DNA of 64,000 bases, taken from positions 1,131,501-1,195,500 of the forward strand of contig NZ_CP076444.2 of NCBI RefSeq assembly GCF_020023735.2, written 5' to 3'. The notes below the pieces were generated by a model. That model saw nothing but the letters and a program-made list of their open reading frames with translations. It ran no database searches and had not been told where the DNA came from. The stretch's first letter is position 1. Every line of letters starts with the position of its first letter. Both the position numbers and the translations under genes were made by a program. The stretch is from Mycoavidus sp. HKI. Its GTDB lineage: Bacteria > Pseudomonadota > Gammaproteobacteria > Burkholderiales > Burkholderiaceae. Shown here piece after piece: positions 10,701 to 22,210 of this stretch.

Positions 10701-13700
10701 TCTAGATTGCCATCAGGCAAGTAACGGGCTAGATCACCCGTCTTGTACATGCGAGCGCCTTTATCCTCGTTAAACGGATCGGGTAGGAAGCGCTCAGCGG
10801 TGAGTTCAGGACGATTAAGATAACCATGCGCAACGCCAGCTCCGCCTATATACAGCTCACCCACTGCGCCGATTGGCACCGGCTGACCATGTTCATCGAG
10901 TAGATAAAATCTGGTATTGGCAATCGGCCGACCAATAGGGGCCGCTTTACTACTAAAATCATGCGGACGATGCCAAATAGAAGCCCAAACGGTTATTTCT
11001 GTTGGCCCGTAAGCATTGAATACGGTAATTTGTTGGGCCAAGTTATGAAGTAATAATGCACTAGGCGCTTCACCCGTGAGGATCAGCGTAAGAGGTTTAT
11101 TTAGACTGGGTAAACCTTTGCCATCCTGAAGCAGTGCGGGTGGCAAGATAGCGTGAGTGATCGCATATTTTTCTACATAATTCCACAAACTATCTCGATC
11201 ACGCCGTATGTTATCAGAGGGTAGATATAAGCTGGCACCCTGATTGAGGGCCATAATTTCTGGCACACTGACATCGAAGCTGATAGAAGTAAACTGAAGA
11301 ACTCTACTAGATGAATTAGGCACCAGATAAGCTTGTTGAGCCTGAGCTAGGTTAACAACGCTTTGATGTGCCACCATTACCCCTTTGGGGGTGCCGGTAG
11401 AGCCGGAAGTGTAAATGACATAAGCTATATGATCCGAATGAAATTCAGCAATCTTTGGATTAGTAATGGCTGATTCCGGTAGTTGATTCGGGTCAAGCAC
11501 AGTCAATGAAGCGCAGGCTGCCTCACCTAATACCGTGCGGCCAGTGGCATCAGCTAGCAGCATTGTCGGCGCTGCATCGATAAGGATGTGGGTTAGACGC
11601 TCGCTCGGATACACCGGATCAAGCGGTACATAGGCACCACCCGTTTTTAAAATCGCCAGCAGTCCCACCATCATTGCAGGACTGCGCTCCACACAGATCG
11701 CTACACGCTTATCCGGTCCAACACCCAACTCAATCAGCCGATGCGCAAGTTGATTCGCTTGCGCATTCAGCTCGGCATAACTAAGCACCTGGTCCTCGTA
11801 AACAAGCGCAATCGCCTCTGGCGCACGTTCAACCTGTGCTTCAAATAACTGGTGAACACCCAGATGGCTCGGATAATCCTGCTGGGTCGCGTTCCAGGTA
11901 TTCAGTAATAATTCTCGCTCAGTTCTCGGCAACGCCTCAAGCTGATAAACCGGCATGTCTGGTGTACGCTCCAGCGCCTCCACTAAGCTTTGCAGCGTCT
12001 GCTGCATATAGCCGCATATCCGTACCGGATCGTACGGCTCTACAACCTGAGCCGTTAAACCCAAGGTATGGCCACCATCCTCCACCGACAAGGTGAACGG
12101 ATAATTGGTGCGCTCTTGTGCACCTAAAAATTCGATGCCAGGCTCGGTTAAGCCATCATTTAATGGCGCGGTATTGTGCCGGTAGTTCAATAACGCACTA
12201 AACAGAGGGGTGCCAGCTGGTACATTACTGCAGCGCTGTGCTAATGCCAACGACGCGTGTTCATATTCCAGCAGCGAAGCCAGTCGCGCATGGGTATTGC
12301 GTACGCTATCTTCAACCCCCATGTCATTCAGATTAACGCATAATGGCAACGTATTGATGAATAGGCCCATCGCACGGTCTGCTCCTTCGCCTCCTTGCAT
12401 TCGCCCCAATAGTACCGTGCCAAACACAACCCGCTGCTGACCGCTGGTACGTGCCAGGACCTGTGCCCACGCCAGATGGCATAGACTGGCCAAGCTTACG
12501 CCGAGTCGCCTTGCCTGAGCGCGGAGACGATCATTTAAATCCTGTGGCAACATCCGGTGTGACTCAGTCACTTGAGCGCCATCTCGATGGACTTCAGCCA
12601 ACCCAAAGGGCAGCGTAGGTTCATCCACCTCTGCGAGCATCTCCCTAAAGAAGCGCTCGTACGCCTCTTGGCTTACTCCTAAGCGAGCCTGTGCGATGAG
12701 ATTGCGAAAAGGCTGTGGCGGGGCCAACATATCACCTTGGTCATCAAGGAACGCCTGTATCTCACTCTGTAGCACTTCCAACGTCGAGTGATCGCCGATC
12801 AGATGATGAAGTAATTCAACCAGTTGCCAGTGACCATTCCCATCTTGCGCAATCGCAAAGTGCAACAACGGCGCTTGTGTCAAATCAATACGATGCTGAC
12901 TAGGATCAAAGCGGTGCAGGAGTTGCTCGTTAATGGGTCCAGCGGCTGGATCCAAAGAAAGCTCTTCGATTGACAGCGGCGCATGACGCCAGACCACCTG
13001 TGCAGGCGTGGACAGCCCTTCCCAGATAAACGCCGTGCGCAGTATGTGATGACGATTCACCACCTGCTGGAGCGCCTCCAGATAACGATCGAGCAAGGCT
13101 CGGTTGTCAAACGACATCTGCGCAATTAGCAGATAAGGATCCCCTTTCGTTGCCAGCAAATGATGGAACAAAATACCGTCCTGCAAAGGCGATAGCGCAT
13201 AAATGTCTTGAATATTCGCCACACCACCGGGCGTCTGCTCAACGATCCGATCGATGTCAGCTTGGCTGAGATCAATCAGCGGCAACATAGCTGGCGTTAA
13301 GGTAGTGGTATCGATCGTAATCAGATTGGGGGGGATGTCCACTTCTCGATGCTGGCCTAGCGATTGCGCCAACGCTTTGAGCGTAGGTTTATCGAATAGC
13401 ACTCGCACGGAAACAGTCAGACCTAAGCGACGCAAACGTCCGATCATCTGCACAGCAAGCAGGGAATGCCCTCCCAGTGCGAAGAAACTATCATAGCGAC
13501 TGATTCGTTCGACCTTAAGCAACTCAGTCCAGATGGCCGCGAGCGCTTTTTCGACCTCTCCCTGCGGCGCTTCATATGCCTGGCGAGCAACGGCCTCATC
13601 AGATGGGGCGGGTAATGCACGTCGATCCAGCTTACCATTCGTGGTCAGCGGCAACGCATCCAGCCGCACAAAAGCAGCGGGCAGCATATATTCAGGTAGC

Positions 13701-16700
13701 CTAGTCGCAAGGTTCGCGCGCAAGGTAAAGGCCAGTTGCTCATCAGCTTCAGCGACCACATACGCAATTAGGCGCTTATCGCTTTCTTCACCCAGCGCAA
13801 GCACTACGGCTTCACGCACCTGCGGATGTTCGATCAGGCACGCCTCGATCTCGCCTGGCTCAACTCGGAATCCGCGGATCTTGATCTGATTGTCATTGCG
13901 GCCTAAATACTCCAGATTTCCATCGGGCAAGTAGCACACTAGATCACCTGTTTTGTACATCCGCGCATCTTCATCTTCTCTGAACGGATCAGGCAAAAAG
14001 CACTCAGCGGTTAATTCAGGACGGTTCAGATAACCACGCGCCACGCCAGCTCCGCCTATGTACAGCTCTCCCACGGCCCCCATTGGCGCCAGCTGACCAT
14101 TTGCATCAAGCACATAGAGCTGGGTGTTCGCGAGTGGTCGCCCAATAGGGACGACAACCTCTTTATTAAAATCAGATGGGCAACACCACGCAGTCGTGCA
14201 CACTGTTGCTTCTGTTGGACCATAAGCATTAAAAATAACACCTTGGCTGGACAAGGCTTTAAGCAATGCTGGACTGGGTTTTTCACCCCCCAAAATCAAC
14301 GTCAGAGGTGTCTTCAGATTGGGGAAATCCTCGTCCCCCTGAAGCAGCGCAGGGGGGAATGCAGCATGAGTGATCGCATGTTTTGCAAAATAATCCCACA
14401 ATTCATTTCGGTCACGACGGACACCATCGAGTGGCAAATATAAGCTTGCGCCGCTCCCTAATGCTGTAAAGATTTCGCCAATACTGGCATCAAAACCAAA
14501 GGAGATAAATTGCAAGACCCGACTGGATGAACCTATCTCAAAATAAGCCTGTTGCGCCCGAGCAAGATTGACAATACTTCGATGTTCTACCATTACCCCT
14601 TTAGGCGTACCGGTGGAGCCGGAGGTGTAGATCACATAAGCCAGACGATTTGAACTCAGTTCAGGAATATGTGGATTGGTAATAGCCAATGTCGGCAATT
14701 CATTAGGATCGAGTGCGGTTATTGAGGATAAGGTTGCTTCACCTAATGCAGCGCGCCCAGCCGCATCAGCTAGCAGCATTGTCGGCGCTGCGTCAGTAAG
14801 GATGTAGGAAAGGCGCTCACTCGAATAGGCTGGATCAAGCGGTACATAAACACCGCCCGCTTTTAAAATCGCTAGCAGTCCCACCATCATTGCAGGACTG
14901 CGTTTCACACAGATCGCTACACGCTTATCCGGTCCAACACCCAACTCAATCAGTCGATGCGCAAGACGATTCGCGCGCACGTTGAGTTCGGCATAACTGA
15001 ATACCTGATCCTCGTAAACAAGCGCAACCGCCTTTGGCGCACGTTCAACCTGTGCTTCAAATAACTGGTGAACACACTGATGGGTTGGATAATCCTGCTT
15101 TGTCGCATTCCAGGTATTCAGTAGCAATTCTCGCTCAGTTCTCGGCAACACCTCAAGCTGATAAACCGGCATGTCTGGTGTACGCTCCAGTGCCTTCACT
15201 AAGCTTTGCAGCGTCTGCTGCATATAGCCGCATATCCGTACCGGATCGTACGGCTCTACAACCTGCGCCGTTAAACCCAAGGTATGGCCACCATCCTCCA
15301 CCGACAAGGTGAACGGATAATTGGTGCGCTCTTGTGCACCTAAAAATTCGATGCCAGGCTCGGTTAAGCCATCATTCAATAGCGCGGTATTGTGCCGGTA
15401 GTTCAATAACGCACTAAACAGAGGTGTGCCAGCTGGTACATTACTGCAGCGCTGTACTAGTGCCAACGATGCATGTTCATATTCCAGCAGCGAAGCCAGT
15501 CGCGTATGGGTATGGCGTACACTATCTTCAACCCCCATATCATTCAGATGAACGCATAAAGGCAAGGTATTGATGAATAGGCCCATTGCACGGTCTGCTC
15601 CTTCACCTCCTTGCATTCGCCCCAATAGTACCGTGCCAAACACAACCCGCCGCTGAGAGCTGGTACGTGCCAAGACCTGCGCCCACGCCAAATGACATAG
15701 ACTAGCCAAGCTTACGCCAAGTCGCCTTGCCTGAGCGCGCAGACGATCATTTAGCTCCTGGGACAACATCCGGTGTGACTCAGCCACTTGAGCACCATCT
15801 CGATGGATTTCAGTTAAGCCAAAGGGCAGCGTAGGTTCATCCACCTCTGCGAGCATCTCTCTAAAGAAGCCCTCGTACGCCTCTTGGCTGACTCCTGAGC
15901 GAGCCTGTGCCACCAAATTGCGGAAAGGTTGTGGTGGGAGTAACGTGTTACTTTGGCCTTTCATCAAAGCCTGTACTTCGCTATCCATCAATTCAACGGT
16001 TACCTGGTCGCCAATTAGATGATGTATTAATTTAACAAGCAGCCAGCGTCCATTTTCATCTTGTGCAATCGCCAAACGCAATAATGGCGCTTGCATCAGG
16101 TCAATCCGATACTGACGAGGATTAAAGTGGTGCAGGAGTTGCTCGGAAATAGATCCAGTAGCCGAATCTAAAGAAAGCTCTTTGATTAGCAGCGGCGCAT
16201 GACGCCAGACCACCTGCGCAGACGTGGACAGCCCTTCCCAGATAAACGCCGTGCGCAGAATGTCATGGCGATTCACCACCTGTTGGAGTGCATCCAGATA
16301 ACGATCGAGCAAGGCTCGGTTGTCAAACGCTATCTGTGCAATTAGCAGATAAGGATCCCCTTTCGTTGCCAGCAAGTGATGGAACAAAATACCATCTTGC
16401 AAAGGCGATGGCGCATAAATATCTTGAATATTCGCCACGCCACCGGGTGTCTGCTCAACGATCCGATCGATGTCAGCTTGACTGAGATCAATCAGCGGCA
16501 ACATCGCTGGCGTTAAGGTAGTGGTATCGACCGTAATCAGATTGGGTGGGGCAGCCACTGTACGACGTTGGCCTATCGATTGAGCAAGGATGCTAAGGGT
16601 GGGTACATCGAATAGTGCGCGTATAGAGACGGTAAGACCATGGTGATGCAAGCGCTCAATCATCTGTATCGCGAGCAGCGAGTGTCCACCCAGTGCGAAG

Positions 16701-17896
16701 AAACTGTCGTAGCGACTAATTTGTTTAACATTGAGCAGCTCAGCCCAAATCGCAGCTAATAATTTTTCGATTTCGCCTTGAGGAGCTTCATATGTCTGAC
16801 GAGCAAAAGCTTCGTCAGACGGTGCTGGCAACGCGCGCCGATCCAGTTTACGATTCGAGGTCAACGGCAATGCGTCTAGCCGCACAAAGGCAGCCGGTAT
16901 CATAAAGTCAGGTAGTTTAGCCGCAAGGTGCGTGTGTAGCGTAGAGGCCAATTGCTCATCAGCTTCAGCTACCACATAAGCAACCAGGCGCTTGTTATTT
17001 CCTTCACCTAGCGCAAGTACCGCTGCTTCGCGCACTCGCGGATGTTCGATCAAGCGCGCCTCAATTTCACCAGGCTCCACCCTAAACCCACGGATCTTGA
17101 TCTGATGATCATTTCGACCTAAAAACTCTAGGTTGCCATCAGGCAGGTAACGTGCCAGGTCGCCCGTTTTGTACATGCGCGCACTTCCTTGCTCGCTGAA
17201 TGGATCAGGGAGGAAACGCTCAGTGGTCAATTCTGAACGGTTCAAATAACCACGCGCAACACCAGCTCCACCAATGTACAGTTCACCAAACGCGCCCAAT
17301 GGTACAGGTTGACCATGCGCATCTAACAGATAAAGTCTGGTATTGGCTATGGGTCGACCAATAGAGACTGTTCCACTACTAAGACGATGCAATTCAGTAG
17401 GCCAAACGGTTACCGCATGAGTTTCTGTCGGCCCATAAGCATTAAAAACGACCCCGTGGTGCGTTAAGTTTTGGAGTAACGTTGCACAGGATGCTTCACC
17501 TGTTAAAACAAAGGTAAGAGGTATGTCTAGATTGGGTAGGTTTTCACCATTTTGCAGTAGTGCTGGCGGTAAGATAGCATGCGTAATCGCATGCCTTGCC
17601 AAGTAACTCCACAGCTCATTTCGATCATAGCGAACAATATCAGGCGGTAAATATAAACTTGCACCGCAATTTAAGGCGATGAGTATTTCCCAAATACTTA
17701 CATCAAAATTAAGCGAAGCGACTTGCAAGATCCGACTCGATGAGTGGGCTCCAAAACAAGCGACTGGCGACTCAACGAGATTGACGATGGCGCGATGCTC
17801 CATCATCACGCCCTTGGGCATGCCGGTAGAGCCAGAAGTGTAGATAATATAGGCCAGGTGATCTGAACGGAGTTTAGAGCATGTCCTTACACACAA
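7709..17896 (-). CDS. NRPS central fragment: A1(end)-T1-C/E-A2-T2-C/E-A3-T3-C-A4(start)
   Basis: 3,395-aa frame; the first residues (to 17880) are transposon-derived. Approximate plus coordinates: A1 rest 17870-16800, T1 16790-16580, dual C/E 16550-15130, A2 15090-13590, T2 13560-13370, dual C/E 13330-11910, A3 11870-10360, T3 10340-10140, LCL C 10090-8790, A4 8740-7790. Each T has LGGHSLLA and each A domain has YTSGSTGxPKG. By-eye specificity residues (235,236,239,278,299,301,322,330,331): A1 D-V-W-I-V-T-A-A-V; A2 D-A-G-A-I-G-A-V-C; A3 D-V-P-I-I-T-A-V-W; A4 D-A-W-T-F-I-G-I-G. None maps confidently to an amino acid. A3 lacks one residue just after its FDVSVPEI motif. DNA of the first two dual C/E domains is nearly identical at an offset of 3,216 nt. 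Confidence 0.85.
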   Translation of the reverse strand: MCVRTCSKLRSDHLAYIIYTSGSTGMPKGVMMEHRAIVNLVESPVACFGAHSSSRILQVASLNFDVSIWEILIALNCGASLYLPPDIVRYDRNELWSYLARHAITHAILPPALLQNGENLPNLDIPLTFVLTGEASCATLLQNLTHHGVVFNAYGPTETHAVTVWPTELHRLSSGTVSIGRPIANTRLYLLDAHGQPVPLGAFGELYIGGAGVARGYLNRSELTTERFLPDPFSEQGSARMYKTGDLARYLPDGNLEFLGRNDHQIKIRGFRVEPGEIEARLIEHPRVREAAVLALGEGNNKRLVAYVVAEADEQLASTLHTHLAAKLPDFMIPAAFVRLDALPLTSNRKLDRRALPAPSDEAFARQTYEAPQGEIEKLLAAIWAELLNVKQISRYDSFFALGGHSLLAIQMIERLHHHGLTVSIRALFDVPTLSILAQSIGQRRTVAAPPNLITVDTTTLTPAMLPLIDLSQADIDRIVEQTPGGVANIQDIYAPSPLQDGILFHHLLATKGDPYLLIAQIAFDNRALLDRYLDALQQVVNRHDILRTAFIWEGLSTSAQVVWRHAPLLIKELSLDSATGSISEQLLHHFNPRQYRIDLMQAPLLRLAIAQDENGRWLLVKLIHHLIGDQVTVELMDSEVQALMKGQSNTLLPPQPFRNLVAQARSGVSQEAYEGFFREMLAEVDEPTLPFGLTEIHRDGAQVAESHRMLSQELNDRLRAQARRLGVSLASLCHLAWAQVLARTSSQRRVVFGTVLLGRMQGGEGADRAMGLFINTLPLCVHLNDMGVEDSVRHTHTRLASLLEYEHASLALVQRCSNVPAGTPLFSALLNYRHNTALLNDGLTEPGIEFLGAQERTNYPFTLSVEDGGHTLGLTAQVVEPYDPVRICGYMQQTLQSLVKALERTPDMPVYQLEVLPRTERELLLNTWNATKQDYPTHQCVHQLFEAQVERAPKAVALVYEDQVFSYAELNVRANRLAHRLIELGVGPDKRVAICVKRSPAMMVGLLAILKAGGVYVPLDPAYSSERLSYILTDAAPTMLLADAAGRAALGEATLSSITALDPNELPTLAITNPHIPELSSNRLAYVIYTSGSTGTPKGVMVEHRSIVNLARAQQAYFEIGSSSRVLQFISFGFDASIGEIFTALGSGASLYLPLDGVRRDRNELWDYFAKHAITHAAFPPALLQGDEDFPNLKTPLTLILGGEKPSPALLKALSSQGVIFNAYGPTEATVCTTAWCCPSDFNKEVVVPIGRPLANTQLYVLDANGQLAPMGAVGELYIGGAGVARGYLNRPELTAECFLPDPFREDEDARMYKTGDLVCYLPDGNLEYLGRNDNQIKIRGFRVEPGEIEACLIEHPQVREAVVLALGEESDKRLIAYVVAEADEQLAFTLRANLATRLPEYMLPAAFVRLDALPLTTNGKLDRRALPAPSDEAVARQAYEAPQGEVEKALAAIWTELLKVERISRYDSFFALGGHSLLAVQMIGRLRRLGLTVSVRVLFDKPTLKALAQSLGQHREVDIPPNLITIDTTTLTPAMLPLIDLSQADIDRIVEQTPGGVANIQDIYALSPLQDGILFHHLLATKGDPYLLIAQMSFDNRALLDRYLEALQQVVNRHHILRTAFIWEGLSTPAQVVWRHAPLSIEELSLDPAAGPINEQLLHRFDPSQHRIDLTQAPLLHFAIAQDGNGHWQLVELLHHLIGDHSTLEVLQSEIQAFLDDQGDMLAPPQPFRNLIAQARLGVSQEAYERFFREMLAEVDEPTLPFGLAEVHRDGAQVTESHRMLPQDLNDRLRAQARRLGVSLASLCHLAWAQVLARTSGQQRVVFGTVLLGRMQGGEGADRAMGLFINTLPLCVNLNDMGVEDSVRNTHARLASLLEYEHASLALAQRCSNVPAGTPLFSALLNYRHNTAPLNDGLTEPGIEFLGAQERTNYPFTLSVEDGGHTLGLTAQVVEPYDPVRICGYMQQTLQSLVEALERTPDMPVYQLEALPRTERELLLNTWNATQQDYPSHLGVHQLFEAQVERAPEAIALVYEDQVLSYAELNAQANQLAHRLIELGVGPDKRVAICVERSPAMMVGLLAILKTGGAYVPLDPVYPSERLTHILIDAAPTMLLADATGRTVLGEAACASLTVLDPNQLPESAITNPKIAEFHSDHIAYVIYTSGSTGTPKGVMVAHQSVVNLAQAQQAYLVPNSSSRVLQFTSISFDVSVPEIMALNQGASLYLPSDNIRRDRDSLWNYVEKYAITHAILPPALLQDGKGLPSLNKPLTLILTGEAPSALLLHNLAQQITVFNAYGPTEITVWASIWHRPHDFSSKAAPIGRPIANTRFYLLDEHGQPVPIGAVGELYIGGAGVAHGYLNRPELTAERFLPDPFNEDKGARMYKTGDLARYLPDGNLEFLGRNDHQIKIRGFRIEPGEIEAHLIEHPQVREAIVLALGEGGDKRLVAYVVAEANEQIAATLRAYLTGRLPDYMMPAAFVCVDALPLTPNGKLDRRALPAPSDEAVAREVYEAPQGKIETMLAAIWSELLKVEQISRHDSFFALGGHSLLAVRLMNRITVLGVELPLATLFALPTLSAFAAAVNERLTQANTFSPTIASVSREGALPLSFAQQRLWFLAQLEGVNETYHIPLAIRLLGVLDRGAWQRALDTVFARHEALRSVFVMVEGQPQVQLLATKSGLPMRYHDLRQYPNATEQVEHLGIEEARAPFDLAQGPLIRACLIQLTDEEHVFLLTQHHIVSDGWSLNLLQRELEALYAAYRAGGVSPLPPMDIQYPDYAAWQRQWLSDDRLKTQSEYWRATLDDAPVLLNLPTDRPRPAQQSFSGNRVPIQLDAQMTSALKQLSQKHGVTLFMSLLAGWGAVLSRLSGQDDIVIGTPSANRNHPEIEPLIGCFVNTLALRLDLSGEPNTVELFERLRHSTLAAQAHQDLPFEQVIEIVQPPRRLDHTPLFQVMFAWQNNEESKWHLPGLKVTPVDSNYDAVKFDLELELREVGDEIIGELGYATALFDWQTIDRHVGYLYAILRAMVSDAKQSLAQVNILAPAERKLLLETWSATQRDYPTHQCIHQLFETQVERTPEATAIVYENQELSYAELNARANRLAHRLIELGVGPDRRVAICMERSSAWVVGLLAILKAGGAYVPLDPAYPSERLTQILADAAPTILLADATGRSVLGEAVLALRTVLDPNSPPTLADTNPSVSSLAPHHLAYVVYTSGSTGTPKGVMVEHRGVVNLAHVQMTNFGVDVSSRILQFVSPGFDASMWEITMALGCGASLYLPPAAVRLDRHRLWDYLERHAITHATIPPALLQDGKDLPNLSTPVTLFLIGEALNATLLRSVRHHGLVFNGYGPTEATIGATVWPSPSDFNSEIVPIDRWRTSASTYWMPIINLCQWVL

Positions 17897-19302
17897 CTAT
17901 AAACAGCCAAGTACAATAAACCTTTAAAAGAAAGAGATGACAGGCAGAGATGAGCTGGGCAGCGAAAGAATTTAAGACAGTAGATTTAGGTGACAAGCGG
18001 TTAAACAAGAGGCTGATGTTGCTTGCAGAGCGTCTTGGGGAAAAGCCGACGGCGAGTCTGCCTGGGGCATGTAAAGGGTGGGCGGAAACCCAGGGGGCGT
18101 ATCGATTTTTATCTCAAGAGGATATAGGTTGGGAGTCTATTTTAGAGCCGCACTGGTCCTGTTCGCGTGCGCGCTTACAAGAGCAGCGTACCGTTTTGTG
18201 CATCCAAGACACCACGGAACTGAACTTCAACGGACAATCGATAGAAGGCTTGGGTCCCCTGTGTTACGAAGCGCAACGAGGTATGTACCTGCACCCGACG
18301 TATGCGGTATCGTTGGAGCGTGAACCGTTAGGCGTATTAGATGCGTGGATGTGGGCACGTGCATCCAAAGAAGACGTAGAGAATCGGTCTGGGATCAAGG
18401 AAAGTATACGCTGGATCGAAGGGTATAGCCGACTGGCAGAACTCTCAGCCGAGTTACCCGAGACACGTTTGGTGTATATGGCAGACCGTGAATCCGACAT
18501 GCTAGAACTGATATGCAAAGCCTCCGAACTGGGGAATCCGGTGGATTGGTTAATTCGCTCGTGTCACAACCGGGTGCTACCAGATGGTGCTCGCCTGTGG
18601 GAGGCAGTCGGTGCGCAGGCAGCGGTAGGCGAATTGCATTTTATGATGCCCTCACGGCATGGCCAAAAGGCTCGAGCGGTACGTCAGCAAGTCAGAATGA
18701 AACGCGTTGTCCTTGATGATAGAAAGGGCTCCCCGTTAGAAGTGACCTGCGTAATAGCCCAAGAAGTGGAGGTACCGTCTGGCTGTAAGCCTGTGGAGTG
18801 GCGCTTGCTCACTAATCGCGTGGTACTTGATTTCGACGCAGCAGTGGAGTTGATTGACTGGTATCGGGCTCGCTGGGAGATTGAGATGTTCTTCCACGTT
18901 CTCAAAAACGGCTGTCGCGTCGAGGCGCTGCAACTAGGGGCTATCGAAAAGTTAGAGAGGGCGCTGGCGGTCTATATGGTGGTGGCTTGGCGAATCGCTC
19001 GCTTGATGAGACTAGGCCGTACTTGCCCTGATCTGGAAGCAGAACTGCTGTTTGAGCCAGAGGAATGGCAAGCCGCGTATCTTCTCATGAAAAAACCTGT
19101 GCCAAAAAAGACGCCTCGACTCAATGAAGTAGTGCGGCTTATTGCGATGTTGGGTGGATTCTTAGGCCGAAAAGGGGATGGCGAGCCCGGCGTAAAAACC
19201 ATCTGGCAAGGATTACAGCAGGTTACTGCCTTTGCTCAGGGTCTACGCTGGGCGCGCCAAAACCAGATATTTTGAGTTGTGTATAAGGATATGAGTTTAG
19301 AG
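17871..19302 (+). mobile_element. IS4-family (IS50/Tn5-like) insertion sequence with 9-bp target duplication
   Basis: The element occupies 17880-19293 (1,414 bp). Its 19-bp terminal inverted repeats match at 17 of 19 positions (CATGTCCTTACACACAACT at the left) and resemble the Tn5 outer end (CTGACTCTTATACACAAGT). AGTTTAGAG at 17871-17879 is repeated at 19294-19302, a 9-bp target duplication as expected for IS50. Excision joins the NRPS codons ...[12 protein letters not shown] in frame, proving insertion into an intact A1 domain. Confidence 0.93.
17950..19275 (+). CDS. IS4-family transposase (Tn5-like)
   Basis: 441-aa DDE transposase that cuts and pastes its element by hairpin chemistry as Tn5 does. 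Catalytic triad: Asp87 in CIQDTTEL, Asp179 in MADRESD, Glu312 in the Y-R-E-K signature (Tyr305, Arg308, Glu312, Lys319). N-terminal WAAKEF...LGDKRLNKRL and GAYRF match the DNA-binding start of Tn5 transposases. Length is close to Tn5 Tnp (476). It runs opposite to the NRPS it interrupts. The frame is intact, so the element may still be active. Confidence 0.93.
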   Translation: MSWAAKEFKTVDLGDKRLNKRLMLLAERLGEKPTASLPGACKGWAETQGAYRFLSQEDIGWESILEPHWSCSRARLQEQRTVLCIQDTTELNFNGQSIEGLGPLCYEAQRGMYLHPTYAVSLEREPLGVLDAWMWARASKEDVENRSGIKESIRWIEGYSRLAELSAELPETRLVYMADRESDMLELICKASELGNPVDWLIRSCHNRVLPDGARLWEAVGAQAAVGELHFMMPSRHGQKARAVRQQVRMKRVVLDDRKGSPLEVTCVIAQEVEVPSGCKPVEWRLLTNRVVLDFDAAVELIDWYRARWEIEMFFHVLKNGCRVEALQLGAIEKLERALAVYMVVAWRIARLMRLGRTCPDLEAELLFEPEEWQAAYLLMKKPVPKKTPRLNEVVRLIAMLGGFLGRKGDGEPGVKTIWQGLQQVTAFAQGLRWARQNQIF

Positions 19303-20348
19303 ACCTTAGGGTTGATGATAGCTGACTCCGGCAGCTCATTCGGATCAAGCACCATTATTGAGGATGAGATTGCCTTGCCTAATGCCGTGCGCCCCGCCAT
19401 ATCAGCTAGCAGAATCGTCGGCACGGCATCGGCAAAAATATGGGTCAGGCGCTCACTTGGATACGCCGGATCCAGTGGCACATAAGCGCCCCCCGCTTTT
19501 AAAATCGCCAGCAGTCCCACTACCATCGCCGGACTGCGCTTTACACAAATTGCAACGCGCTTATCCGGTCCAACCCCCAACTCTATCAGGCGATGCGCAA
19601 GACGATTCGCTCGCACATTCAGTTCCGCATAACTAAGTTCTTGATCTTCATACACAAGCGCAATCGCATCTGGCATGCGTTTCACCTGTTTTTCAAACAG
19701 CTGATGAATGCATATCTTGTCCGGATACGGCACCTTAGTCGCGTTCAATGTCTTTAGCAGCAACTCTTTTTCAGCCTTCGGCAGCAAATTAAGTTGCTTC
19801 ACAGGCTTTTGATGATCGCTTTCAGCTGCCTGGACAACCTCCCGTAAATGCGCACTCATCCGATCAACCACTTCCGCATCCAAGCACTGTCTGTCGTACA
19901 ACCACCTGAACCGCCCACGCGCATCAATCTGGAGCGTTAAAAATGCGCCAATCGTTTGCTCATCCGTCGCATCGTCCACTATCGATATGCCAATGCGCCA
20001 TGGCTTTGTTACTTGGAGCTCAGGTATTTCCCGCAGCACTGGATCATGACTCGCCAAATCCTGCGCAAAAACTCTGTATTCGGCGAGTTGTTGCAGTTCT
20101 CCTTTGACTTGCTCCAGCACACCTGAAAAAGACATATCCCATTCAACGTTGAGTTCCATCGGGACCATCGATGCACGTATCGACGAAGAGGTAGCGGTAG
20201 TTTGTTTATTGGAGAGCGGATAACCAATCTGCAATCGAGTCTGTCCTGTTAGACGTACTAAATAAATAGCAAATGCAGTAAGAACGGTCCGCCGCCGATC
20301 ATTCTCCCCATATGAGGGCGAGCTGTACCAAGCACGTAAGCACTCCAC
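19236..20348 (-). CDS. NRPS fragment: C-domain C-terminal lobe and start of A1
   Basis: Host NRPS sequence is 20335 down to 19303; the ends of this frame are IS-derived at both sides (GTG 20348 lies in the IS66 end, the last codons in the IS50-like end). It encodes the C-terminal lobe of a condensation-like domain (AFAIYLVRLTGQTRLQIGYP). The A1 N-terminal part follows ([26 protein letters not shown]), stopping just before the core YTSGSTG motif that lies on the other side of the insertion. It continues in frame from the 24181-24540 fragment across IS66. Confidence 0.85.
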   Translation of the reverse strand: MECLRAWYSSPSYGENDRRRTVLTAFAIYLVRLTGQTRLQIGYPLSNKQTTATSSSIRASMVPMELNVEWDMSFSGVLEQVKGELQQLAEYRVFAQDLASHDPVLREIPELQVTKPWRIGISIVDDATDEQTIGAFLTLQIDARGRFRWLYDRQCLDAEVVDRMSAHLREVVQAAESDHQKPVKQLNLLPKAEKELLLKTLNATKVPYPDKICIHQLFEKQVKRMPDAIALVYEDQELSYAELNVRANRLAHRLIELGVGPDKRVAICVKRSPAMVVGLLAILKAGGAYVPLDPAYPSERLTHIFADAVPTILLADMAGRTALGKAISSSIMVLDPNELPESAIINPKVSKLISLYTTQNIWFWRAQRRP

Positions 20349-20497
20349 GATCCCCAGACTTGGCGCTTGGGAGAGAAGAAGGCATACTGAATTCCTCTAG
20401 ATAAAACAGAAGCGATGGAGCAGAGTTAAGGATGGGAGCGGAATTTTGTCCAGAGCAGCATGTGGGAGTAGCCAAATTAGATAGGGATAAGGGACCG

Positions 20498-22189
20498 CTA
20501 ACTGATATTGGTCAGGGGGTTAAAATTCCATGGCAACAGCGCCTCGACATCCTCGACAGTCTTTGCTGCTGGCAACTCATGCAGGACATAGCGCAGCCAG
20601 AGATAGGGTTCCAGGCCATTGGCCTTGGCCGTTTCGACCAGCGAATAGATGACGGCACTAGCATGGGCACCCGCTGTCGTATTACTGAACAGCCAGGCCT
20701 TGCGACCTACCACGAACGGGCGGATCGCATTCTCACAGCGGTTGTTATCGATCGGCAGATCGCCGCGCTCGGTATAGCGCTTGAGCATGCTCCAGTTATC
20801 GTGCATATACTTCAGTGCTCCACCAAGAGCGCTTTTCGGCGTAACGCCAGGCCGCAACTTTTCCATCCAAGCGTACAGTTTATCCAGGATCGGTATGCTC
20901 AGCTTCTTGCGCGCCTTCAGGCGTGCTTCGTCGTCGGCGTCTTTATGATCACGTTCGATGCGGTATAACTGTCTTATCATCTTGATAGCCTCGTCGGCAT
21001 GCCCACTCTTGCCTTTGGGCTGAACATTGACCGCCTCGATGTAGCGCCGTCTCACGTGTGCCCAGCACATGAGATGCTCGATGCCCTCGATCTCAGTTAA
21101 TTTGTTATATGCATCATATCCGTCGGTCATCAGATAACCGCGATAGTCGTGCAATAAGCGCACGGGCACCTCCCTGCCACGGCTAGGATCATAGTCGTAA
21201 ATGACAACCGGTTTGCCTGGCGGTCCGCCGGTTTGTACCCACATATACGAATTGGAGGTAGGCGTTTTGTTCGGCTCTTTAAGCACTTGCACCACCGTTT
21301 CATCGATATGCAGCACAGAGCTCTCAAGCAAGGTGTCGCGTATCAGATTGTGCAAGGGCTGCAACACAGAACCACAGCTGATTACCCAGCGCGCCAATGT
21401 CTGGGTGGGCACGGACATGCCGTGGCGATCCAGTACCTTGGCGAAACGGGTGAGAGGCAAGCCATCGACGAACTTAACCGTCAACAGCATGGCCAGGAAG
21501 TTGGCGCTCGCGTTACTCTTAGGCAGAGGCTGCGGCGGCAATGGTGCTGTGACTGGAGCATGAACACTGCTGGGGCAGCCATAGCGCATACGAATGTGGC
21601 GTAGTACACGTATCTGCATGGGCACGATGTCGAGTTGCTCGCTCACATCCTGTCCGATGACCACCATCGGTGTCCCACAGGCACAGGTGCGTTCGGCTTC
21701 GGGAACATCGTACACGATCTCAACTCGTTTCAACTCTGCTGGTAATGGGCTCCGCTTGCCGCGCGCAGGTTTCTCTTGGCCTTCCGACTTGGGGGCCAGT
21801 GGTGCGATATCCTCTACCTCGGTTGTGGCTTCGGCCAATACTTCCGCTTCATCGAACAAACGGCCCTGGCCACTCATCTGCTCTGAACTCGGGCCAAACT
21901 GGCGCCGCCGCGCCAGTATAATTTGTTCGATCAGGCGCCTAATCTCATCGCGTGCTTGGCTGATCTCATTGTGTGCTTGGCTAATCTCGTTGTGTGCCTG
22001 ACTGATCTCGTCGCGTGCCTGACTGATCACATTGCGTGCTGCCATCTGGGACGCCTCATACGCTTGCTGTTGCGTATGCAACAGCGCTGTGAGCGCAGCC
22101 ACATCGGTTGACAAAACGGCCGGTAGCGTGACCTCTGGCAGAGCGAAGTCTATGGGTAAAATGAATTCTTTTTCGGCACTTTCAAACAT
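20498..22189 (-). CDS. tnpC: IS66 transposase TnpC
   Basis: About 563 aa from the ATG at 22189; a TTG at 22204 is an alternative start. Order: an N-terminal coiled coil built on four 7-residue repeats (ARDEISQ, AHNEISQ and variants). Then RRRQFGPSSEQ, a zinc-finger-like CACG with downstream Cys, and the DDE transposase core with HIDETVVQVL, MTDGYDAYN and NNRCENAIRPF. The C-terminal WLFSNTTAGA...YLWLRYVLHELP tail is typical. This is the catalytic subunit of IS66 transposition. It appears intact, but TnpA is broken, so autonomous movement is doubtful. Confidence 0.93.
   Translation of the reverse strand: MFESAEKEFILPIDFALPEVTLPAVLSTDVAALTALLHTQQQAYEASQMAARNVISQARDEISQAHNEISQAHNEISQARDEIRRLIEQIILARRRQFGPSSEQMSGQGRLFDEAEVLAEATTEVEDIAPLAPKSEGQEKPARGKRSPLPAELKRVEIVYDVPEAERTCACGTPMVVIGQDVSEQLDIVPMQIRVLRHIRMRYGCPSSVHAPVTAPLPPQPLPKSNASANFLAMLLTVKFVDGLPLTRFAKVLDRHGMSVPTQTLARWVISCGSVLQPLHNLIRDTLLESSVLHIDETVVQVLKEPNKTPTSNSYMWVQTGGPPGKPVVIYDYDPSRGREVPVRLLHDYRGYLMTDGYDAYNKLTEIEGIEHLMCWAHVRRRYIEAVNVQPKGKSGHADEAIKMIRQLYRIERDHKDADDEARLKARKKLSIPILDKLYAWMEKLRPGVTPKSALGGALKYMHDNWSMLKRYTERGDLPIDNNRCENAIRPFVVGRKAWLFSNTTAGAHASAVIYSLVETAKANGLEPYLWLRYVLHELPAAKTVEDVEALLPWNFNPLTNIS
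21950..22035 (-). repeat. Four 21-bp tandem repeats inside tnpC
   Basis: Four imperfect 21-bp units encode the heptads ISQARDE / ISQAHNE of the TnpC N-terminal coiled coil. The copies differ at a few positions (cattgtgtgcttggct, cgttgtgtgcctgact). Copy number could vary by slippage without frameshift. Confidence 0.85.
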
Positions 22190-22210
22190 GCCATATTTTA
22201 TCAAATCTCT

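Noticed and set aside
17881..17896. Start codon of the large NRPS frame at 17896
   Set aside because: These codons lie inside the insertion sequence end; the native NRPS start is at 24540.
21950..22035. Regular short repeats resembling a CRISPR array
   Set aside because: The units are contiguous, have no spacers and lie in frame within tnpC as coiled-coil heptads.
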